Shown one piece after another: positions 27,464 to 37,665 of a stretch of 60,700 bases of DNA (position 1 is the stretch's first letter; each line of letters opens with the position of its first letter). Below the pieces are notes generated by a model, which worked only from the letters and a program-made list of their open reading frames with translations, had not been told where the DNA came from and made no database searches. Location: contig CARCZS010000015.1 of NCBI GenBank assembly GCA_948956705.1, forward strand, positions 1-60,700. Direction: 5' to 3'. Source of the DNA: an uncultured Phocaeicola sp. GTDB lineage: Bacteria; Bacteroidota; Bacteroidia; Bacteroidales; Bacteroidaceae. The position numbers and the translations under genes are program-made.

Positions 27464-28015
27464 ATGAAATCGGTTTCTATCAAAGACTACGACAATTCGT
27501 GGTATCGCCCTGGCGGGGCGGTGAAGAGGTTGTTATGGTATTTCGTCAATGTGCTGTTTTTTCTCAATCCATTCAATCCGTTCTCGGGTATAAAGGTGCG
27601 GCTGCTAAGGTTGTTCGGGGCACAGGTCGGAGTGGGGGTGAACATTAAGCCCAACGTGAACATCAAGTATCCTTGGCTCCTCGAAATCGGAGATTACTCT
27701 TGGATTGGAGAAAATGTATGGATAGACAATTTAGTTCAAGTGACCATCGGGACCAATGTCTGCATAAGTCAGGGAGCAATGCTTCTATGTGGAAATCACA
27801 ATTACAAACTTCCAACATTTGACCTGATTGTCAAACCTATAATTATCGAGAACGGAGCATGGGTAGGTGCTAAGTCTACTGTATGTCCGGGCGTGACCCT
27901 CCACACCCACGCCGTGCTGGGTGTGGGTTCTGTAGCAAATCATGATTTAGATGCTTATAGTATCTATCAAGGTAATCCTGCTATTAAAATAAGGAAGCGT
28001 GTAATGGAGGCTTGA
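27464..28015 (+). CDS. WcaF-type left-handed beta-helix acetyltransferase
   Basis: A 183-aa hexapeptide-repeat O-acetyltransferase of the colanic-acid WcaF kind, soluble and probably trimeric, using acetyl-CoA. Seen: an N-terminal SWYRPGGAVKRLLWYFVN, hexapeptide turns (IKPNVNIKYPWLLEIGDYSW, IGENVWIDNLVQVTIG), the catalytic histidine in GNHNYKLP, and ENGAWVGAKSTVCPGVTL. In contrast to the membrane acyltransferases nearby, its frame is intact. It should acetylate a sugar in the cytoplasm before flipping. Confidence 0.92.
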   Translation: MKSVSIKDYDNSWYRPGGAVKRLLWYFVNVLFFLNPFNPFSGIKVRLLRLFGAQVGVGVNIKPNVNIKYPWLLEIGDYSWIGENVWIDNLVQVTIGTNVCISQGAMLLCGNHNYKLPTFDLIVKPIIIENGAWVGAKSTVCPGVTLHTHAVLGVGSVANHDLDAYSIYQGNPAIKIRKRVMEA

Positions 28016-28018
28016 TTT

Positions 28019-28234
28019 ATGAAGGAAGGATTATTTTTGCTTGGTGCTTTCTTGATTACCTTTTTCATGGGGTTCTTTATTTGCTTAGGAGCATTCCCCT
28101 ATATAATCTCTTATTTTACCGAAAGAGTAAGAATGGCTTATGAAAAAGCAGAAGACAAAGAAGTGTTTAGGTGGTGCGTGGCTTTCATTGTAGCCTTTTC
28201 TACAGCAATAATAATATGTTTGATTAAGAAGTAA
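28019..28234 (+). CDS. small two-helix membrane protein, unknown
   Basis: A 71-aa protein with two hydrophobic segments, about residues 3-27 (GLFLLGAFLITFFMGFFICL) and 50-68 (WCVAFIVAFSTAIIICLI), joined by a charged loop (RVRMAYEKAEDKEVF). I do not recognise a family. It begins 3 bases after the acetyltransferase stop and lies 32 bases before the large membrane protein at 28267, so the two may be expressed and work together. It could also be a lone insertion in the capsule locus. Confidence 0.6.
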   Translation: MKEGLFLLGAFLITFFMGFFICLGAFPYIISYFTERVRMAYEKAEDKEVFRWCVAFIVAFSTAIIICLIKK

Positions 28235-28266
28235 CCTAAAGTTACTTAGTCGTTCTTTGACATCTT

Positions 28267-30342
28267 ATGGATTTCATGGATTTCAGTTTCAGTAATAGTA
28301 CATATACTGCACTATTGGCTCTTTTTGCGGCTATCTTTGGTGTTGGGTACCCATTAATCATACAAGCCATCGGTGAAATTGACAAGAAATATGACAGTAC
28401 GCTCCTCCTAAAGTGTTTTGAAGAGGAACCCGACTTCAAACGTTTCAATAAAAGGGTTCTAACTTGCATTTTCTTCTCTATAACAACTCCATTCATATTG
28501 TTTCTATCTAATGGAGTGCCATATATTCAGATATTCATCTTGGCTATTGCCTCCATTGCGATGCTTTCACTTTTAATGTCTTCGATAGGATTGTATAAAT
28601 TATTTCTAAGTTACTATTATCCAAGCCGATTGTTTGATATACTTATTTCAAAACCGGATGGTCGGTATATGGAGATTTTAGATATTGCCATTTATGCGGT
28701 CAAGAAAGATAATATCGGTCTATATAACGCTTGCATGCAACATTTATATGACTCTATTAGCTTGTTAAGTTCCGATAAACCTCAAATTAATCAGATTACG
28801 GAAATAACGAAAAGAATATTAAACTATTCCTCATCTAAAGATGCTCCCAACATGTTGAAGTCGGATACAGTAGGTATAAACTTTTACTTTTCCCTGCCCA
28901 CACTAAACTACAGATTGATGTGGATTACTTTACAGAGGCACATCAACAATGACAATTTTGACTGGGTAATGAATTATTGGGAATATGCAGACCAGTATTA
29001 TTCTTTCAAGCTAATACATGATAATGATAAACCACAAGTGCGCAATGGTCTAATAGATAATAAGCGTGAAAAATTCAAGGAATTTCATATTGCATTAGGA
29101 GCATTTCTGCTGTATAGTGGCAAAGACGGATGGCTAAAACAACTCATGCGTTTTACCAATCAACTCCCTCCAAAATATGAATTGACACTTTGCTCGTTTA
29201 CTGAAATATTTGACTGGTTGATACACTTTGACAACTTGTTGCAAGATGCATCCAACCAATTTATCTTGGAAGTTGAATATCCTTTCACCAAACATGGCGG
29301 TGTTCAAGCTGACTACATTGCATATGGTGCCATTGTAAAGTATTTGGCTTATTCCATGCTCTTCTTGGATGAAATAGACTATAATGTTAGGTATATGGAT
29401 CCCATGACAGCTCCTTTACCATGCACATCTAATGATGAAGAAAATGGGATAAAAATAATACCTGCCAATAAGAGATACATTCGGTTAGCAATACAACTGA
29501 AAAAATCAATCAATGAAATTAAAACAATAGTACAAAGACCACTAGATGTTGAGAGCCGTGTATTAAAGGCACTAGATGACTTTATTAAAGAATGTAATGA
29601 TGCAATAAAAAAGAAAGAATGGTCTGAAGAAAAAGAGAATTTAATTAAAGACCAACTCACATTTGAATTTAATAGACAGGTAAACTCTCTTATCCAAAAA
29701 AAGGATTCATCACTCAGCTATGGAATAGAAGAGAAAAAAACGGCCAAAAGCAAAGTAAGAATTGATTCTAATGATATTTATGAAGGAGATTATAGATACT
29801 CAATCAATTTGGAGGTAGTGATAATCTCATCACTCATAAGAAATATTCAAATCGCTTACAATCACCTTTTCTTGTTGAACCATACTTCTTTAAACTATAC
29901 AATAAGGTATGCTGACATAGAACCTGCCTTAAAGAAACTTTGCTTGTCCGAACAGTATACAGTCATCGGTTTTGGAGTAGAAATACCCCAGTCCATTGCT
30001 CAAAAAATTCCAGCTAATGTAAAGAATATAGTGGCTCATAATTCTGAAATCCTGATTCTTAATAGAGGAATGTTGCCATATATATCCTTTATCAGAGATA
30101 ATACGAATGAACTGACACCTTTAGACGACAAAGGAAGTTTTCTTTACACAAATTTAGACAAGCTCAAAGAGGGAAGTCCTTCAAGTGATGAGAATTCGAA
30201 TTTAGAAGTGATGGTAAACTATAAGCTAATCGTTCCATCAGAAATCATAAAGTACATACGCATAAGGGTATTCTGGGATATAACAAACAAAACTTTTGAT
30301 TTAGATAAAATCGTTAATGCTGATAACTATTTGAAACGATAA
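28267..30342 (+). CDS. large membrane-anchored protein of unknown function
   Basis: A 691-aa protein with three N-terminal hydrophobic segments at about 11-33, 62-82 and 88-110 (the last contains IFILAIASIAMLSLLMSSIG) and a soluble, helix-rich, charged region of nearly 580 residues. I recognise no enzyme motif. Between TM1 and TM2 is IDKKYDSTLLLKCFEEEPDF. A possible coiled-coil or linker region lies near 415-485 (many K and E residues). Base composition is AT-rich compared with the transferases. It is unlike any capsule assembly protein I know. Context allows a capsule function, a sensor, or a defence or toxin-like cargo; none is shown. Confidence 0.65.
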   Translation: MDFMDFSFSNSTYTALLALFAAIFGVGYPLIIQAIGEIDKKYDSTLLLKCFEEEPDFKRFNKRVLTCIFFSITTPFILFLSNGVPYIQIFILAIASIAMLSLLMSSIGLYKLFLSYYYPSRLFDILISKPDGRYMEILDIAIYAVKKDNIGLYNACMQHLYDSISLLSSDKPQINQITEITKRILNYSSSKDAPNMLKSDTVGINFYFSLPTLNYRLMWITLQRHINNDNFDWVMNYWEYADQYYSFKLIHDNDKPQVRNGLIDNKREKFKEFHIALGAFLLYSGKDGWLKQLMRFTNQLPPKYELTLCSFTEIFDWLIHFDNLLQDASNQFILEVEYPFTKHGGVQADYIAYGAIVKYLAYSMLFLDEIDYNVRYMDPMTAPLPCTSNDEENGIKIIPANKRYIRLAIQLKKSINEIKTIVQRPLDVESRVLKALDDFIKECNDAIKKKEWSEEKENLIKDQLTFEFNRQVNSLIQKKDSSLSYGIEEKKTAKSKVRIDSNDIYEGDYRYSINLEVVIISSLIRNIQIAYNHLFLLNHTSLNYTIRYADIEPALKKLCLSEQYTVIGFGVEIPQSIAQKIPANVKNIVAHNSEILILNRGMLPYISFIRDNTNELTPLDDKGSFLYTNLDKLKEGSPSSDENSNLEVMVNYKLIVPSEIIKYIRIRVFWDITNKTFDLDKIVNADNYLKR

Positions 30343-30343
30343 A

Positions 30344-30396
30344 GATACCAGTGATAACTGCCACTTTCAACAGTGGCAAGACGGTGCGAAGAAAAA
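30344..30396 (+). pseudogene. 5' remnant of a GT2 glycosyltransferase gene
   Basis: Immediately after the stop at 30342 the bases read IPVITATFNSGKTVR, which matches the first residues of the intact GT2 at 30681 ([15 protein letters not shown]) at the protein level with many silent differences. The reading then turns to unrelated sequence. This looks like the beginning of a second, divergent GT2 lost by recombination, marking a junction of the variable cassette with the conserved 3' end of the capsule locus. Confidence 0.6.
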
Positions 30397-30436
30397 GATT
30401 CTTCTGTTCGTATTTTGATTGATCTCCGTATCAGCA

Positions 30437-30595
30437 ATGGTCTCATTTATAACTCCTGTCGTAGCAAGAAATCGAGCAAATGAATGTGTGGATTCCTTCG
30501 TAATTGCTGCCTATAGTCCATTCATCAAAGCTGACGACATATTTGGGGCAGTTTCATGTATTCTATTATTAAGTATGATTTATAAATTGTGGTAA
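30437..30595 (+). CDS. short hypothetical ORF, probably a remnant
   Basis: A 52-codon frame between the GT2 remnant and the intact GT2. It ends in a hydrophobic segment (FGAVSCILLLSMIYKLW) after a polar stretch (VARNRANECVDSFVIAAYSP). No family is recognised and there is no supporting neighbour. The rest of 30343-30680 is AT-rich and shows no further gene. It may be the tail of a lost membrane protein gene. Confidence 0.25.
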   Translation: MVSFITPVVARNRANECVDSFVIAAYSPFIKADDIFGAVSCILLLSMIYKLW

Positions 30596-30680
30596 ATATA
30601 CCGACATTGTTAGTTATACTTAACAATATAGAAGAGAGAACGCATAGAAGCCCAAAACATAACATTACATTATAACTTAC

Positions 30681-31451
30681 ATGAAAGTATCAGTTATTAC
30701 CGCTACATGGAATAGCGGTAAAACGCTTCGCACGACCTTGGATAGTGTACTCAACCAAAGTTATCCCGATATAGAGCATATTATCGTGGACGGGGGAAGT
30801 ACAGACAATACGATGGAAATAATCCGGGAGTATGAACCTCGTTATAATGGGCGATTGCGGTATATAAGCGAACCGGACAAAGGTCTTTATGATGCTATGA
30901 ACAAGGGAATCCGGATGGCTACGGGGGAGGTGGTTGGTATCTTGAATTCGGATGATTTTTATACTTCATCGGATGTAGTGGAAAAATTAGAGAAAGAGCT
31001 TGCTACCAACCGGGTGGATGCAGTATATGGAGATATTCATTTCGTGGATGGCAATGACCTGGGTAAATGTGTCCGCTATTATTCGTCAAGACTTTTCAAC
31101 CGTAGCTGGATGCGACTTGGCTTTATGCCCGCACACCCAAGTTTCTACTGCCGCAAAATTATATATGATAAATATGGTGGCTTTGATTTGTCATACAAGA
31201 TTGCTTCCGATTTTGAATGTCTTTTACGGTTTATTTTCGTACATAAAATACAGACAACATATATCCCAATGGATTTTGTAACCATGCGTACAGGAGGAAC
31301 TTCCACCAGCGGCTTTGCCAGCCATAAACAAATTATATCCGATCATCAAAAAGCATTCAAACGTAATGGCATATACAGTAATGTCTTTTTGGAATCATTG
31401 AGGTATATTTATAAAATTCATGAAGTATTACTAACAAAAATAACAAGATGA
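30681..31451 (+). CDS. glycosyltransferase family 2 (WcaA-like)
   Basis: A 256-aa GT-A inverting glycosyltransferase. The nucleotide-binding start is [20 protein letters not shown], then [32 protein letters not shown] and GILNSDDFY with the metal-binding DxD-like aspartates, and [12 protein letters not shown]. This gene type is regularly found next to gmd-fcl at the 3' end of Bacteroides capsule loci and may add fucose or another terminal sugar. It overlaps gmd by ATGA, so the pair is co-translated. Confidence 0.93.
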   Translation: MKVSVITATWNSGKTLRTTLDSVLNQSYPDIEHIIVDGGSTDNTMEIIREYEPRYNGRLRYISEPDKGLYDAMNKGIRMATGEVVGILNSDDFYTSSDVVEKLEKELATNRVDAVYGDIHFVDGNDLGKCVRYYSSRLFNRSWMRLGFMPAHPSFYCRKIIYDKYGGFDLSYKIASDFECLLRFIFVHKIQTTYIPMDFVTMRTGGTSTSGFASHKQIISDHQKAFKRNGIYSNVFLESLRYIYKIHEVLLTKITR

Positions 31452-32536
31452 AAACAGCTTTAATCACCGGAATTACCGGGCAAGACGGTTCGTTTCTTGC
31501 AGAATTTTTATTGGACAAAGGATATGATGTTCATGGTATCATCCGTCGTTCATCAGTTGATTATCGGGAACGTATTGCTCATTTAGAGGGGAAACCTCAT
31601 TTTCACTTGCACTATGCGGATATGGGGGACTCTATGTCTTTAGTGAAATTAGTGGGCAAGGTACAACCTACCGAGATTTATAATTTGGCTGCTCAAAGCC
31701 ATGTGCAGGTATCGTTTGATGCACCTGAATTTACAGCTGATGTGGACGCTGTAGGAGTGCTTCGCATATTGGAGGCGGTTCGTACCAATCATCTGGAGAA
31801 AACCTGTAAGATTTATCAGGCTTCAACTTCCGAACTTTATGGCAAGGTAGAAGAAGTTCCTCAAAATGAAAATACACCGTTTCATCCTTACAGCCCTTAT
31901 GCCGTAGCCAAACTCTACGGCTATTGGATTGTGAAAGAGTACCGCGAGGCTTATAATATGTTCTGTTGTTCGGGCATCCTGTTCAACCACGAATCGGAAC
32001 GTCGGGGCGAGACCTTTGTAACGCGCAAGATTACGTTGGCTACTGCCCGTATTGCTCAAGGAAAGCAGGATTGTCTGTATCTGGGTAATCTGGATTCCTT
32101 ACGTGATTGGGGATATGCCAAGGATTATGTGGAATGCATGTGGCTGATTCTGCAACAGGACAAACCGCAGGATTTCGTCATTGCAACAGGTGTACAGCAC
32201 ACTGTTCGCGAATTTGCTACATTGGCATTCCACTATGCCGGCATTGAACTGCGTTGGGAGGGTGAAGGTATAGATGAGAAAGGTATTGATGCAAAGACCG
32301 GAAAGGTACTGGTAGCTGTCAGTGAGGATTTCTATCGTCCTACGGATGTTGTCAACCTATGGGGTGATCCTACGAAAGCTAAGAATGAATTGGGATGGAA
32401 TCCGCAATCCACCTCCTTTGAAGAGTTGGTGAAAATTATGGTGTCTCATGATATGCAAAAAGTGGCTGCGGAACATGTGGCCAACGTAATGCGTACCAAC
32501 TTGGCCGAATATCTGGAGAAAGGAATCGTGAAATGA
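31448..32536 (+). CDS. gmd: GDP-mannose 4,6-dehydratase
   Basis: A 362-aa extended SDR that turns GDP-D-mannose into GDP-4-keto-6-deoxy-D-mannose, the first step to GDP-L-fucose. The Rossmann motif [20 protein letters not shown] opens the protein. The active site shows [16 protein letters not shown] and [13 protein letters not shown] (YxxxK), and [18 protein letters not shown] is diagnostic of Gmd. It forms a coupled cluster with GT2 upstream (4-base overlap) and Fcl downstream (4-base overlap). Confidence 0.97.
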   Translation: MKTALITGITGQDGSFLAEFLLDKGYDVHGIIRRSSVDYRERIAHLEGKPHFHLHYADMGDSMSLVKLVGKVQPTEIYNLAAQSHVQVSFDAPEFTADVDAVGVLRILEAVRTNHLEKTCKIYQASTSELYGKVEEVPQNENTPFHPYSPYAVAKLYGYWIVKEYREAYNMFCCSGILFNHESERRGETFVTRKITLATARIAQGKQDCLYLGNLDSLRDWGYAKDYVECMWLILQQDKPQDFVIATGVQHTVREFATLAFHYAGIELRWEGEGIDEKGIDAKTGKVLVAVSEDFYRPTDVVNLWGDPTKAKNELGWNPQSTSFEELVKIMVSHDMQKVAAEHVANVMRTNLAEYLEKGIVK

Positions 32537-33477
32537 TGGATAAGAACGCAAAAATCTATGTGGCAGGACACCGGGGAATGGTGGGATCTGCCATTGTCCG
32601 TGAACTGCAACGGCAGGGGTATACGAATATTATCACCCGTACTCATGCAGAATTGGATTTGACACGGCAGGAAGCTGTTGAAAAGTTTTTTGCGGAAGAA
32701 AAACCGGAATATGTCTTTTTGGCTGCTGCCAAAGTGGGTGGTATCATTGCCAACCAATCTGCATTGGCTGATTTCATGTATGACAACATGATACTGGAGA
32801 TGAACGTGATTCACGCAGCCTGGAAGAACGGCTGTAAAAAATTGGAGTTCTTAGGTTCTTCATGTATTTACCCACGTTTGGCCCCTCAGCCTATGCCTGA
32901 ATCTTGTTTGCTAACATCAGAATTGGAGAAAACGAATGAAGCGTATGCCTTGGCCAAAATATCAGGTCTGAAATATTGTGAGTTTTTGAATCGGCAGTAT
33001 GGTACGGATTTCATTAGTGTGATGCCAACAAATCTGTATGGACCCAATGATAATTATCATCCTGAACATAGTCATGTACTTCCTGCTTTGATCCGCCGTT
33101 TCCATGAGGCGAAAGAAGCGGGTCTGGATGAAGTGACTTGCTGGGGTGACGGCAGCCCGCTCCGGGAGTTTCTCTATGTTGACGATCTGGCCAACCTATG
33201 TGTATTCCTGATGAATAACTACTCGGGGAATGAGACGGTAAATGCAGGAACCGGCAAAGAATTGACCATTAAAGCCCTTACAGAACTGGTGGCTAAGGTT
33301 GTAGGATTTACAGGCGAAATCAAGTGGGATACCTCACGTCCGAACGGAACACCCCGAAAGCTTTTGGATGTATCGAAAGCAACGGCTTTGGGGTGGTCTT
33401 ACCAAACTGAATTGGAAGATGGTATCCGATTGGCTTATGATGATTTCCTGCATAATCCCATGCGTGCAGAAAGGTAA
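32533..33477 (+). CDS. fcl: GDP-L-fucose synthase
   Basis: A 314-aa extended SDR (Fcl/WcaG) that epimerises and reduces GDP-4-keto-6-deoxymannose to GDP-L-fucose. Seen: [20 protein letters not shown] (NADP-binding), [10 protein letters not shown], the [16 protein letters not shown] segment with the catalytic serine region, [13 protein letters not shown] (YxxxK) and [20 protein letters not shown]. Two methionines open the frame; the first overlaps gmd by 4 bases. The full de novo fucose route is therefore present with ManC downstream. Confidence 0.97.
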   Translation: MMDKNAKIYVAGHRGMVGSAIVRELQRQGYTNIITRTHAELDLTRQEAVEKFFAEEKPEYVFLAAAKVGGIIANQSALADFMYDNMILEMNVIHAAWKNGCKKLEFLGSSCIYPRLAPQPMPESCLLTSELEKTNEAYALAKISGLKYCEFLNRQYGTDFISVMPTNLYGPNDNYHPEHSHVLPALIRRFHEAKEAGLDEVTCWGDGSPLREFLYVDDLANLCVFLMNNYSGNETVNAGTGKELTIKALTELVAKVVGFTGEIKWDTSRPNGTPRKLLDVSKATALGWSYQTELEDGIRLAYDDFLHNPMRAER

Positions 33478-33495
33478 CGATTTAAAACATTATTT

Positions 33496-34842
33496 ATGCA
33501 AATTCTTTTATTATCCGGAGGCTCTGGGAAACGTCTTTGGCCTCTATCAAATAACAGTCGTTCCAAACAGTTTATAAAATTACTCAATTCTCCCGATGGT
33601 CAAAAAGAGTCGATGGTACAACGGGTTATTCGTCAATTGGGAGAATCCGATTTAAAAGGTCATGTAACCGTGGCTACCAGCTTGTCTCAGGCTGATGTTA
33701 TTTACAATCAGCTGGGTGAATACATCGATGTAGTGGTGGAGCCAGAAAGACGTGATACATTTCCAGCCATTGCCTTGGCAGCTTCATATCTGAAATATGA
33801 GAAATCATGTGCCGATGAAGAAGTAGTTGTTGTTATGCCTTGTGACCCTTTTACGGAAGCAGGATATTTCAAAGTTATTGAGCAGATGGTGCATGCGGTG
33901 GATGACAATGTAGCCGAGCTGGTTCTTATGGGGATTACTCCAGCCTATCCATCTGTTAAATATGGATATGTAGTGCCTGATGAATCGAAACTGAAAGGTG
34001 GAATCTTTTCGGTCAAACGGTTTACGGAAAAACCGAATGTAGCTACAGCGGAATATCTTATAAAAGAAAATGCATTTTGGAACGGTGGCGTATTTGCTTT
34101 TAAGTTGGGATATATGATGAATATTGTGGAGCAATATATCCGGGCTGTTTCTTTTTCGGAAATCCGTAACAGATATAGTGAATTCCCCAAAATCAGTTTC
34201 GATTATGAGGTGGCAGAAAAGGCCAAATTGGTAGCAGTAGTTCCTTTCTCTGGCAAATGGAAAGATTTAGGGACTTGGAATACACTTACAGATGAGTTGG
34301 AAGACCATGTAATAGGTAATGTTATCACAGATGGAGAGGCAGAAAATACACATATCATTAATGAATTGGATCTTCCGATTATGTGTATAGGAACCAAAGA
34401 TTTGGTGATTGCAGCATCGAATGACGGTATTTTAATTTCCGAAAAGAGCAAGAGCGAGAACATAAAAAAATATGCAGACCGGCTACAGTGTTGTCCAATG
34501 TATGAGGAAAGACATTGGGGAGAATACAAGATTATTCATAATGTTCAATATTCAGATGGCTTTCAGTCGTTGACGAAGCAATTGATTATAAAGGCAGGAA
34601 AAAGTCTCACATATCAAGCTCATCATCTACGGAAAGAGGTATGGACGGTTGTTGACGGAGAGGGACTGTTGGCTATAGAAGGAAAAATTACCCCAGTTAA
34701 ACGGGGAGATACTGTTTGTATCCTTCAAGATATGCGCCACGGTCTAAAAGCCATAAATGACTTGACCCTGATAGAAACGCAAACCGGAAGCGATCTTCTT
34801 GAAGATGATGTGGAATTGTTTGATTGGAATTGGCAAAAGTAG
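33496..34842 (+). CDS. manC: mannose-1-phosphate guanylyltransferase / mannose-6-phosphate isomerase
   Basis: A 448-aa bifunctional ManC that supplies GDP-mannose for the Gmd-Fcl pathway. The guanylyltransferase signature is LLLSGGSGKRLWPLSNN followed by SRSKQF, where the usual proline of the PKQF element is replaced by serine. VVEPERRDTFPAIALAA and FTEKPNVATAEYL follow. The C-terminal cupin (type II isomerase) runs from HWGEYKIIHN to DRHGLKAI-like residues and ends VELFDWNW. It is the last capsule gene; no clear terminator follows in the next 300 bases. Confidence 0.93.
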   Translation: MQILLLSGGSGKRLWPLSNNSRSKQFIKLLNSPDGQKESMVQRVIRQLGESDLKGHVTVATSLSQADVIYNQLGEYIDVVVEPERRDTFPAIALAASYLKYEKSCADEEVVVVMPCDPFTEAGYFKVIEQMVHAVDDNVAELVLMGITPAYPSVKYGYVVPDESKLKGGIFSVKRFTEKPNVATAEYLIKENAFWNGGVFAFKLGYMMNIVEQYIRAVSFSEIRNRYSEFPKISFDYEVAEKAKLVAVVPFSGKWKDLGTWNTLTDELEDHVIGNVITDGEAENTHIINELDLPIMCIGTKDLVIAASNDGILISEKSKSENIKKYADRLQCCPMYEERHWGEYKIIHNVQYSDGFQSLTKQLIIKAGKSLTYQAHHLRKEVWTVVDGEGLLAIEGKITPVKRGDTVCILQDMRHGLKAINDLTLIETQTGSDLLEDDVELFDWNWQK

Positions 34843-35166
34843 ATACAAAGTTTGGCTAGAACTTTCAGATAATCAAATCCGATTAAATATTTTACACAAA
34901 ATTCAGTATTATAAAAGGCAAGGGCTTTTGTGATTCTTCCATTGATTATGAAAATCGAGTTTATGGGAGAATCAAAATTTATATTGCATTCCAAAAATGC
35001 AAATGTTCAGTGGACAGTATCAAAATATTCCGGTGTTAATCCATTAAGAATTTATCTTATGCTATTTCGTATGGGAATGAAGAAAGAACAAGAAGTGTTG
35101 GAACAAACTGCGTCTTGTACATCACTTTTTGTTCTTTTGATATCTTGAAAACATTGATTGTATAAC
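34843..35166. other. intergenic region between the capsule operon and the helicase gene
   Basis: This stretch is AT-rich. It contains an open frame of about 66 codons from ATG 34948 that I do not trust: it has no recognisable domain and no supporting start context. I find no strong hairpin terminator for the capsule operon and no exact TAnnTTTG promoter for the helicase. It is probably the boundary between the capsule locus and an accessory block. Confidence 0.4.
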
Positions 35167-37440
35167 ATGGTTTCTTCGTTATCGGTTTATTATCGAAAAC
35201 TTGCTTATCACGTAATAGAATCGGACGGCTTCCTATGGGTCGGATTCAAGCCGGGAATGGTACATTTTATTGCTAAAGAGGTTTGGAATATTCGCCCCTT
35301 GACCCGAACGGATGTTGAGAGATATTATGAGGAGTTTACAGTATTAACCCAAGGTAAAGGGAGTCTTTATTTTCGGATTGTAGCTCATGGTGGATTTCTG
35401 AAAGAGGCGTTGGCTTATGAGTTGCATGGTTTGACTGTTTCTGACGACAACTACCTCAGAAGCCTTAATTCCGGCAGACATGTAGAACTTTACCCGCATA
35501 ACGAGAAAGCTTATCGTGCTATTATAAAAGGCTTTGAACAGCATCGTATCGGTACCGTTGTGCAAGCGACCGGGACGGGAAAGTCATATCTGCTGGCTCG
35601 TTATATATCAGACCATGCCACAGAACGAATTTGCGTATTTGCTCCAAATGTCACAATCCTGGAGGAGATCAAAAAAGCGGTAGGCTTTACCTCTCCTTAT
35701 ATCTGCTATCGAACGTTTCAGTCATTGATATATTATCGAAAAAATGATAAACAACTCAAAGCAGATCATATTTTGATTGATGAGTTTCATCATTTCGGTG
35801 CAGAAATATGGGGGGCTGCTTTGCAGGAGGTAATTGAATCCAATCCGCAGGCCTATATATTAGGAACATCGGCGACTCCTATTCGCCCGGAGGGAATGAT
35901 TGATACGGTGGATCTTTATTTCGAGGGAAATCTGTTTTATGAACTTACCTTACCTCAGGCTTGGTATTACCGTATTTTACCAGTCCCAATCCTGGTACAA
36001 AGTGCCTATGGATTAGACGGTGAACTGAATCGTTTACAAAAGCGATTGGATCGAAGCGGATGTTCAATTCGACGAAAAGAACAAGTCCAAAAGAAACTGG
36101 ATGTGGCTCGCGTTGATTTTAAAGGGGCGTTAGGAGCTCCTGAGGTAATCCGAAAGTTCTTGCCCAAAGATGTATGTAAACTGCTGGTTTTTTGCCGTGA
36201 TCTTACCGATCTGAAACAGATGGTTCCTGAGGTGTGTGGCTGGCTGACACAAGCCGGACGGGTAATCATACCATTTGAGATCCATCACACTCAAAGCGAA
36301 CGGACTAATAATCAAATACTAAAGGCTTTCCAAAAAGAATCTGGGAAATTGCATGTATTGTTCTCTGTCAATATGCTGATAGAAGGACTGCATGTGGAGG
36401 GCATAGATGCCGTCTTGTTTCTACGGCGGACAGAATCCTATATTGTTACCCTGCAACAGCTGGGCCGTTGCTTGGATGCCGGAAGCGGGAAACAGCCTGT
36501 CGTATTGGATTTTGTGAACAACCTATCGGGCAAATCTGTATATGACATGATGGCCTTGCACATGGAACGCCTTGCCTGTCAGCCTTCACCCAAGGGATTT
36601 GAAGGGGTGACCTCTTTTCTGACCACAGGTTTCCTATCAGACATACGGCTTCGTATTGAGGAGATATTGACAGAGTTGGAACCTTGGCAGATCATGTATG
36701 AGAGGCTTATTGAGTTCCGTAAGAAAGAAAATGACTGGCCTTCGGTTACAGAGGGGAAGCTGGGCTTGTGGTGCAATACGCAGCGCATGGCTTACAAACG
36801 GGGCAGACTCTCGGAGGAGCGTTACAAACTGCTGGAGTCTGTCGGCTTTGAATGGAACCTGCTGGATTCAAACTGGATGAAGGAATTCCAATCATTGAAA
36901 GTCTTCTTTGCGACTCAAGGTCGCTGGCCCAAACGGGAGGATGGTGCCTTGGCTACCTGGTGTTATACTCAACGGGAAAGACGTAAGAAAGGACGTTTGA
37001 GCAAAGAACGCATTCGTGTGTTGGATGAGATCGGATTTGTGTGGAGTCAGGACTTGAACGGTGAATGGATGAAAAATTATGAAGCGTTGAAAATCTTTCT
37101 CGACAAACAGCAGCGCTTTCCCAAATCAGCCGAAGGCTATTTGGGCGAGTGGTGCAGTACACAGCGGAAAATGCGCAAGCAAGGGAAACTTTCCCCTAAT
37201 CGTCAAACACTATTAGATCGAATAGGATTTGTCTGGTCGGTGGAGCAGGTCTGGCGAAGCTACTTGGAACAGTTGCACCAGTTTCATGTCCAAAATGGAC
37301 GGTGGCCTGGATGTCGTGAAGGGGCGTTGGGGCGTTGGTGTACGGTTCAAAGACGGAATTATCGAAGAGGAAGCTTGTCGGATCAAAAAATCGCCCAATT
37401 GGAACAAATAGGATTTATACCCTTGAAAGGAGACAAGTAA
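35167..37440 (+). CDS. SF2 DEAD/DEAH-type helicase with four helicase-associated repeats
   Basis: A protein of about 757 aa. After an N-terminal region of about 100 residues come Walker A VVQATGTGKSYLLARY (near 134), Walker B HILIDEFHHFGAE, motif III GTSATPIRPEG, and C-terminal helicase motifs including EGLHVEGIDAVLFLRR and LQQLGRCLDAG. The last 250 residues are four copies of a 65-68-residue helicase-associated repeat, each with a central WC-TQR motif (LGLWCNTQR, LATWCYTQR, LGEWCSTQR, LGRWCTVQR). Such proteins are thought to be nucleic-acid translocases; the cellular role is unknown. ATG 35167 is preferred over TTG 35158. It sits between the capsule locus and a mobile-element regulatory module. 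Confidence 0.88.
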   Translation: MVSSLSVYYRKLAYHVIESDGFLWVGFKPGMVHFIAKEVWNIRPLTRTDVERYYEEFTVLTQGKGSLYFRIVAHGGFLKEALAYELHGLTVSDDNYLRSLNSGRHVELYPHNEKAYRAIIKGFEQHRIGTVVQATGTGKSYLLARYISDHATERICVFAPNVTILEEIKKAVGFTSPYICYRTFQSLIYYRKNDKQLKADHILIDEFHHFGAEIWGAALQEVIESNPQAYILGTSATPIRPEGMIDTVDLYFEGNLFYELTLPQAWYYRILPVPILVQSAYGLDGELNRLQKRLDRSGCSIRRKEQVQKKLDVARVDFKGALGAPEVIRKFLPKDVCKLLVFCRDLTDLKQMVPEVCGWLTQAGRVIIPFEIHHTQSERTNNQILKAFQKESGKLHVLFSVNMLIEGLHVEGIDAVLFLRRTESYIVTLQQLGRCLDAGSGKQPVVLDFVNNLSGKSVYDMMALHMERLACQPSPKGFEGVTSFLTTGFLSDIRLRIEEILTELEPWQIMYERLIEFRKKENDWPSVTEGKLGLWCNTQRMAYKRGRLSEERYKLLESVGFEWNLLDSNWMKEFQSLKVFFATQGRWPKREDGALATWCYTQRERRKKGRLSKERIRVLDEIGFVWSQDLNGEWMKNYEALKIFLDKQQRFPKSAEGYLGEWCSTQRKMRKQGKLSPNRQTLLDRIGFVWSVEQVWRSYLEQLHQFHVQNGRWPGCREGALGRWCTVQRRNYRRGSLSDQKIAQLEQIGFIPLKGDK

Positions 37441-37665
37441 TACAGAAGAAATGGAAATACTCTCATTTCATACGAAACAATAGAGTTTCCGCAGCCTTAT
37501 TATCGCAGTTCAAAGTACACTATGATTTTAGAATACAATATACCCAATCGTTTTCGTACTAATAGGCATATTACCGTTTATACAAGCCACCCTTAAATTT
37601 CGGATAGAAGGACTGGTTGCTTTCCACATACATATAGTGTCTAAATAAACAGCAAATATTGATAA

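Noticed and set aside
34930..35148. A 72-codon protein after manC
   Set aside because: No domain, no promoter or start context, and composition like the surrounding non-coding sequence.
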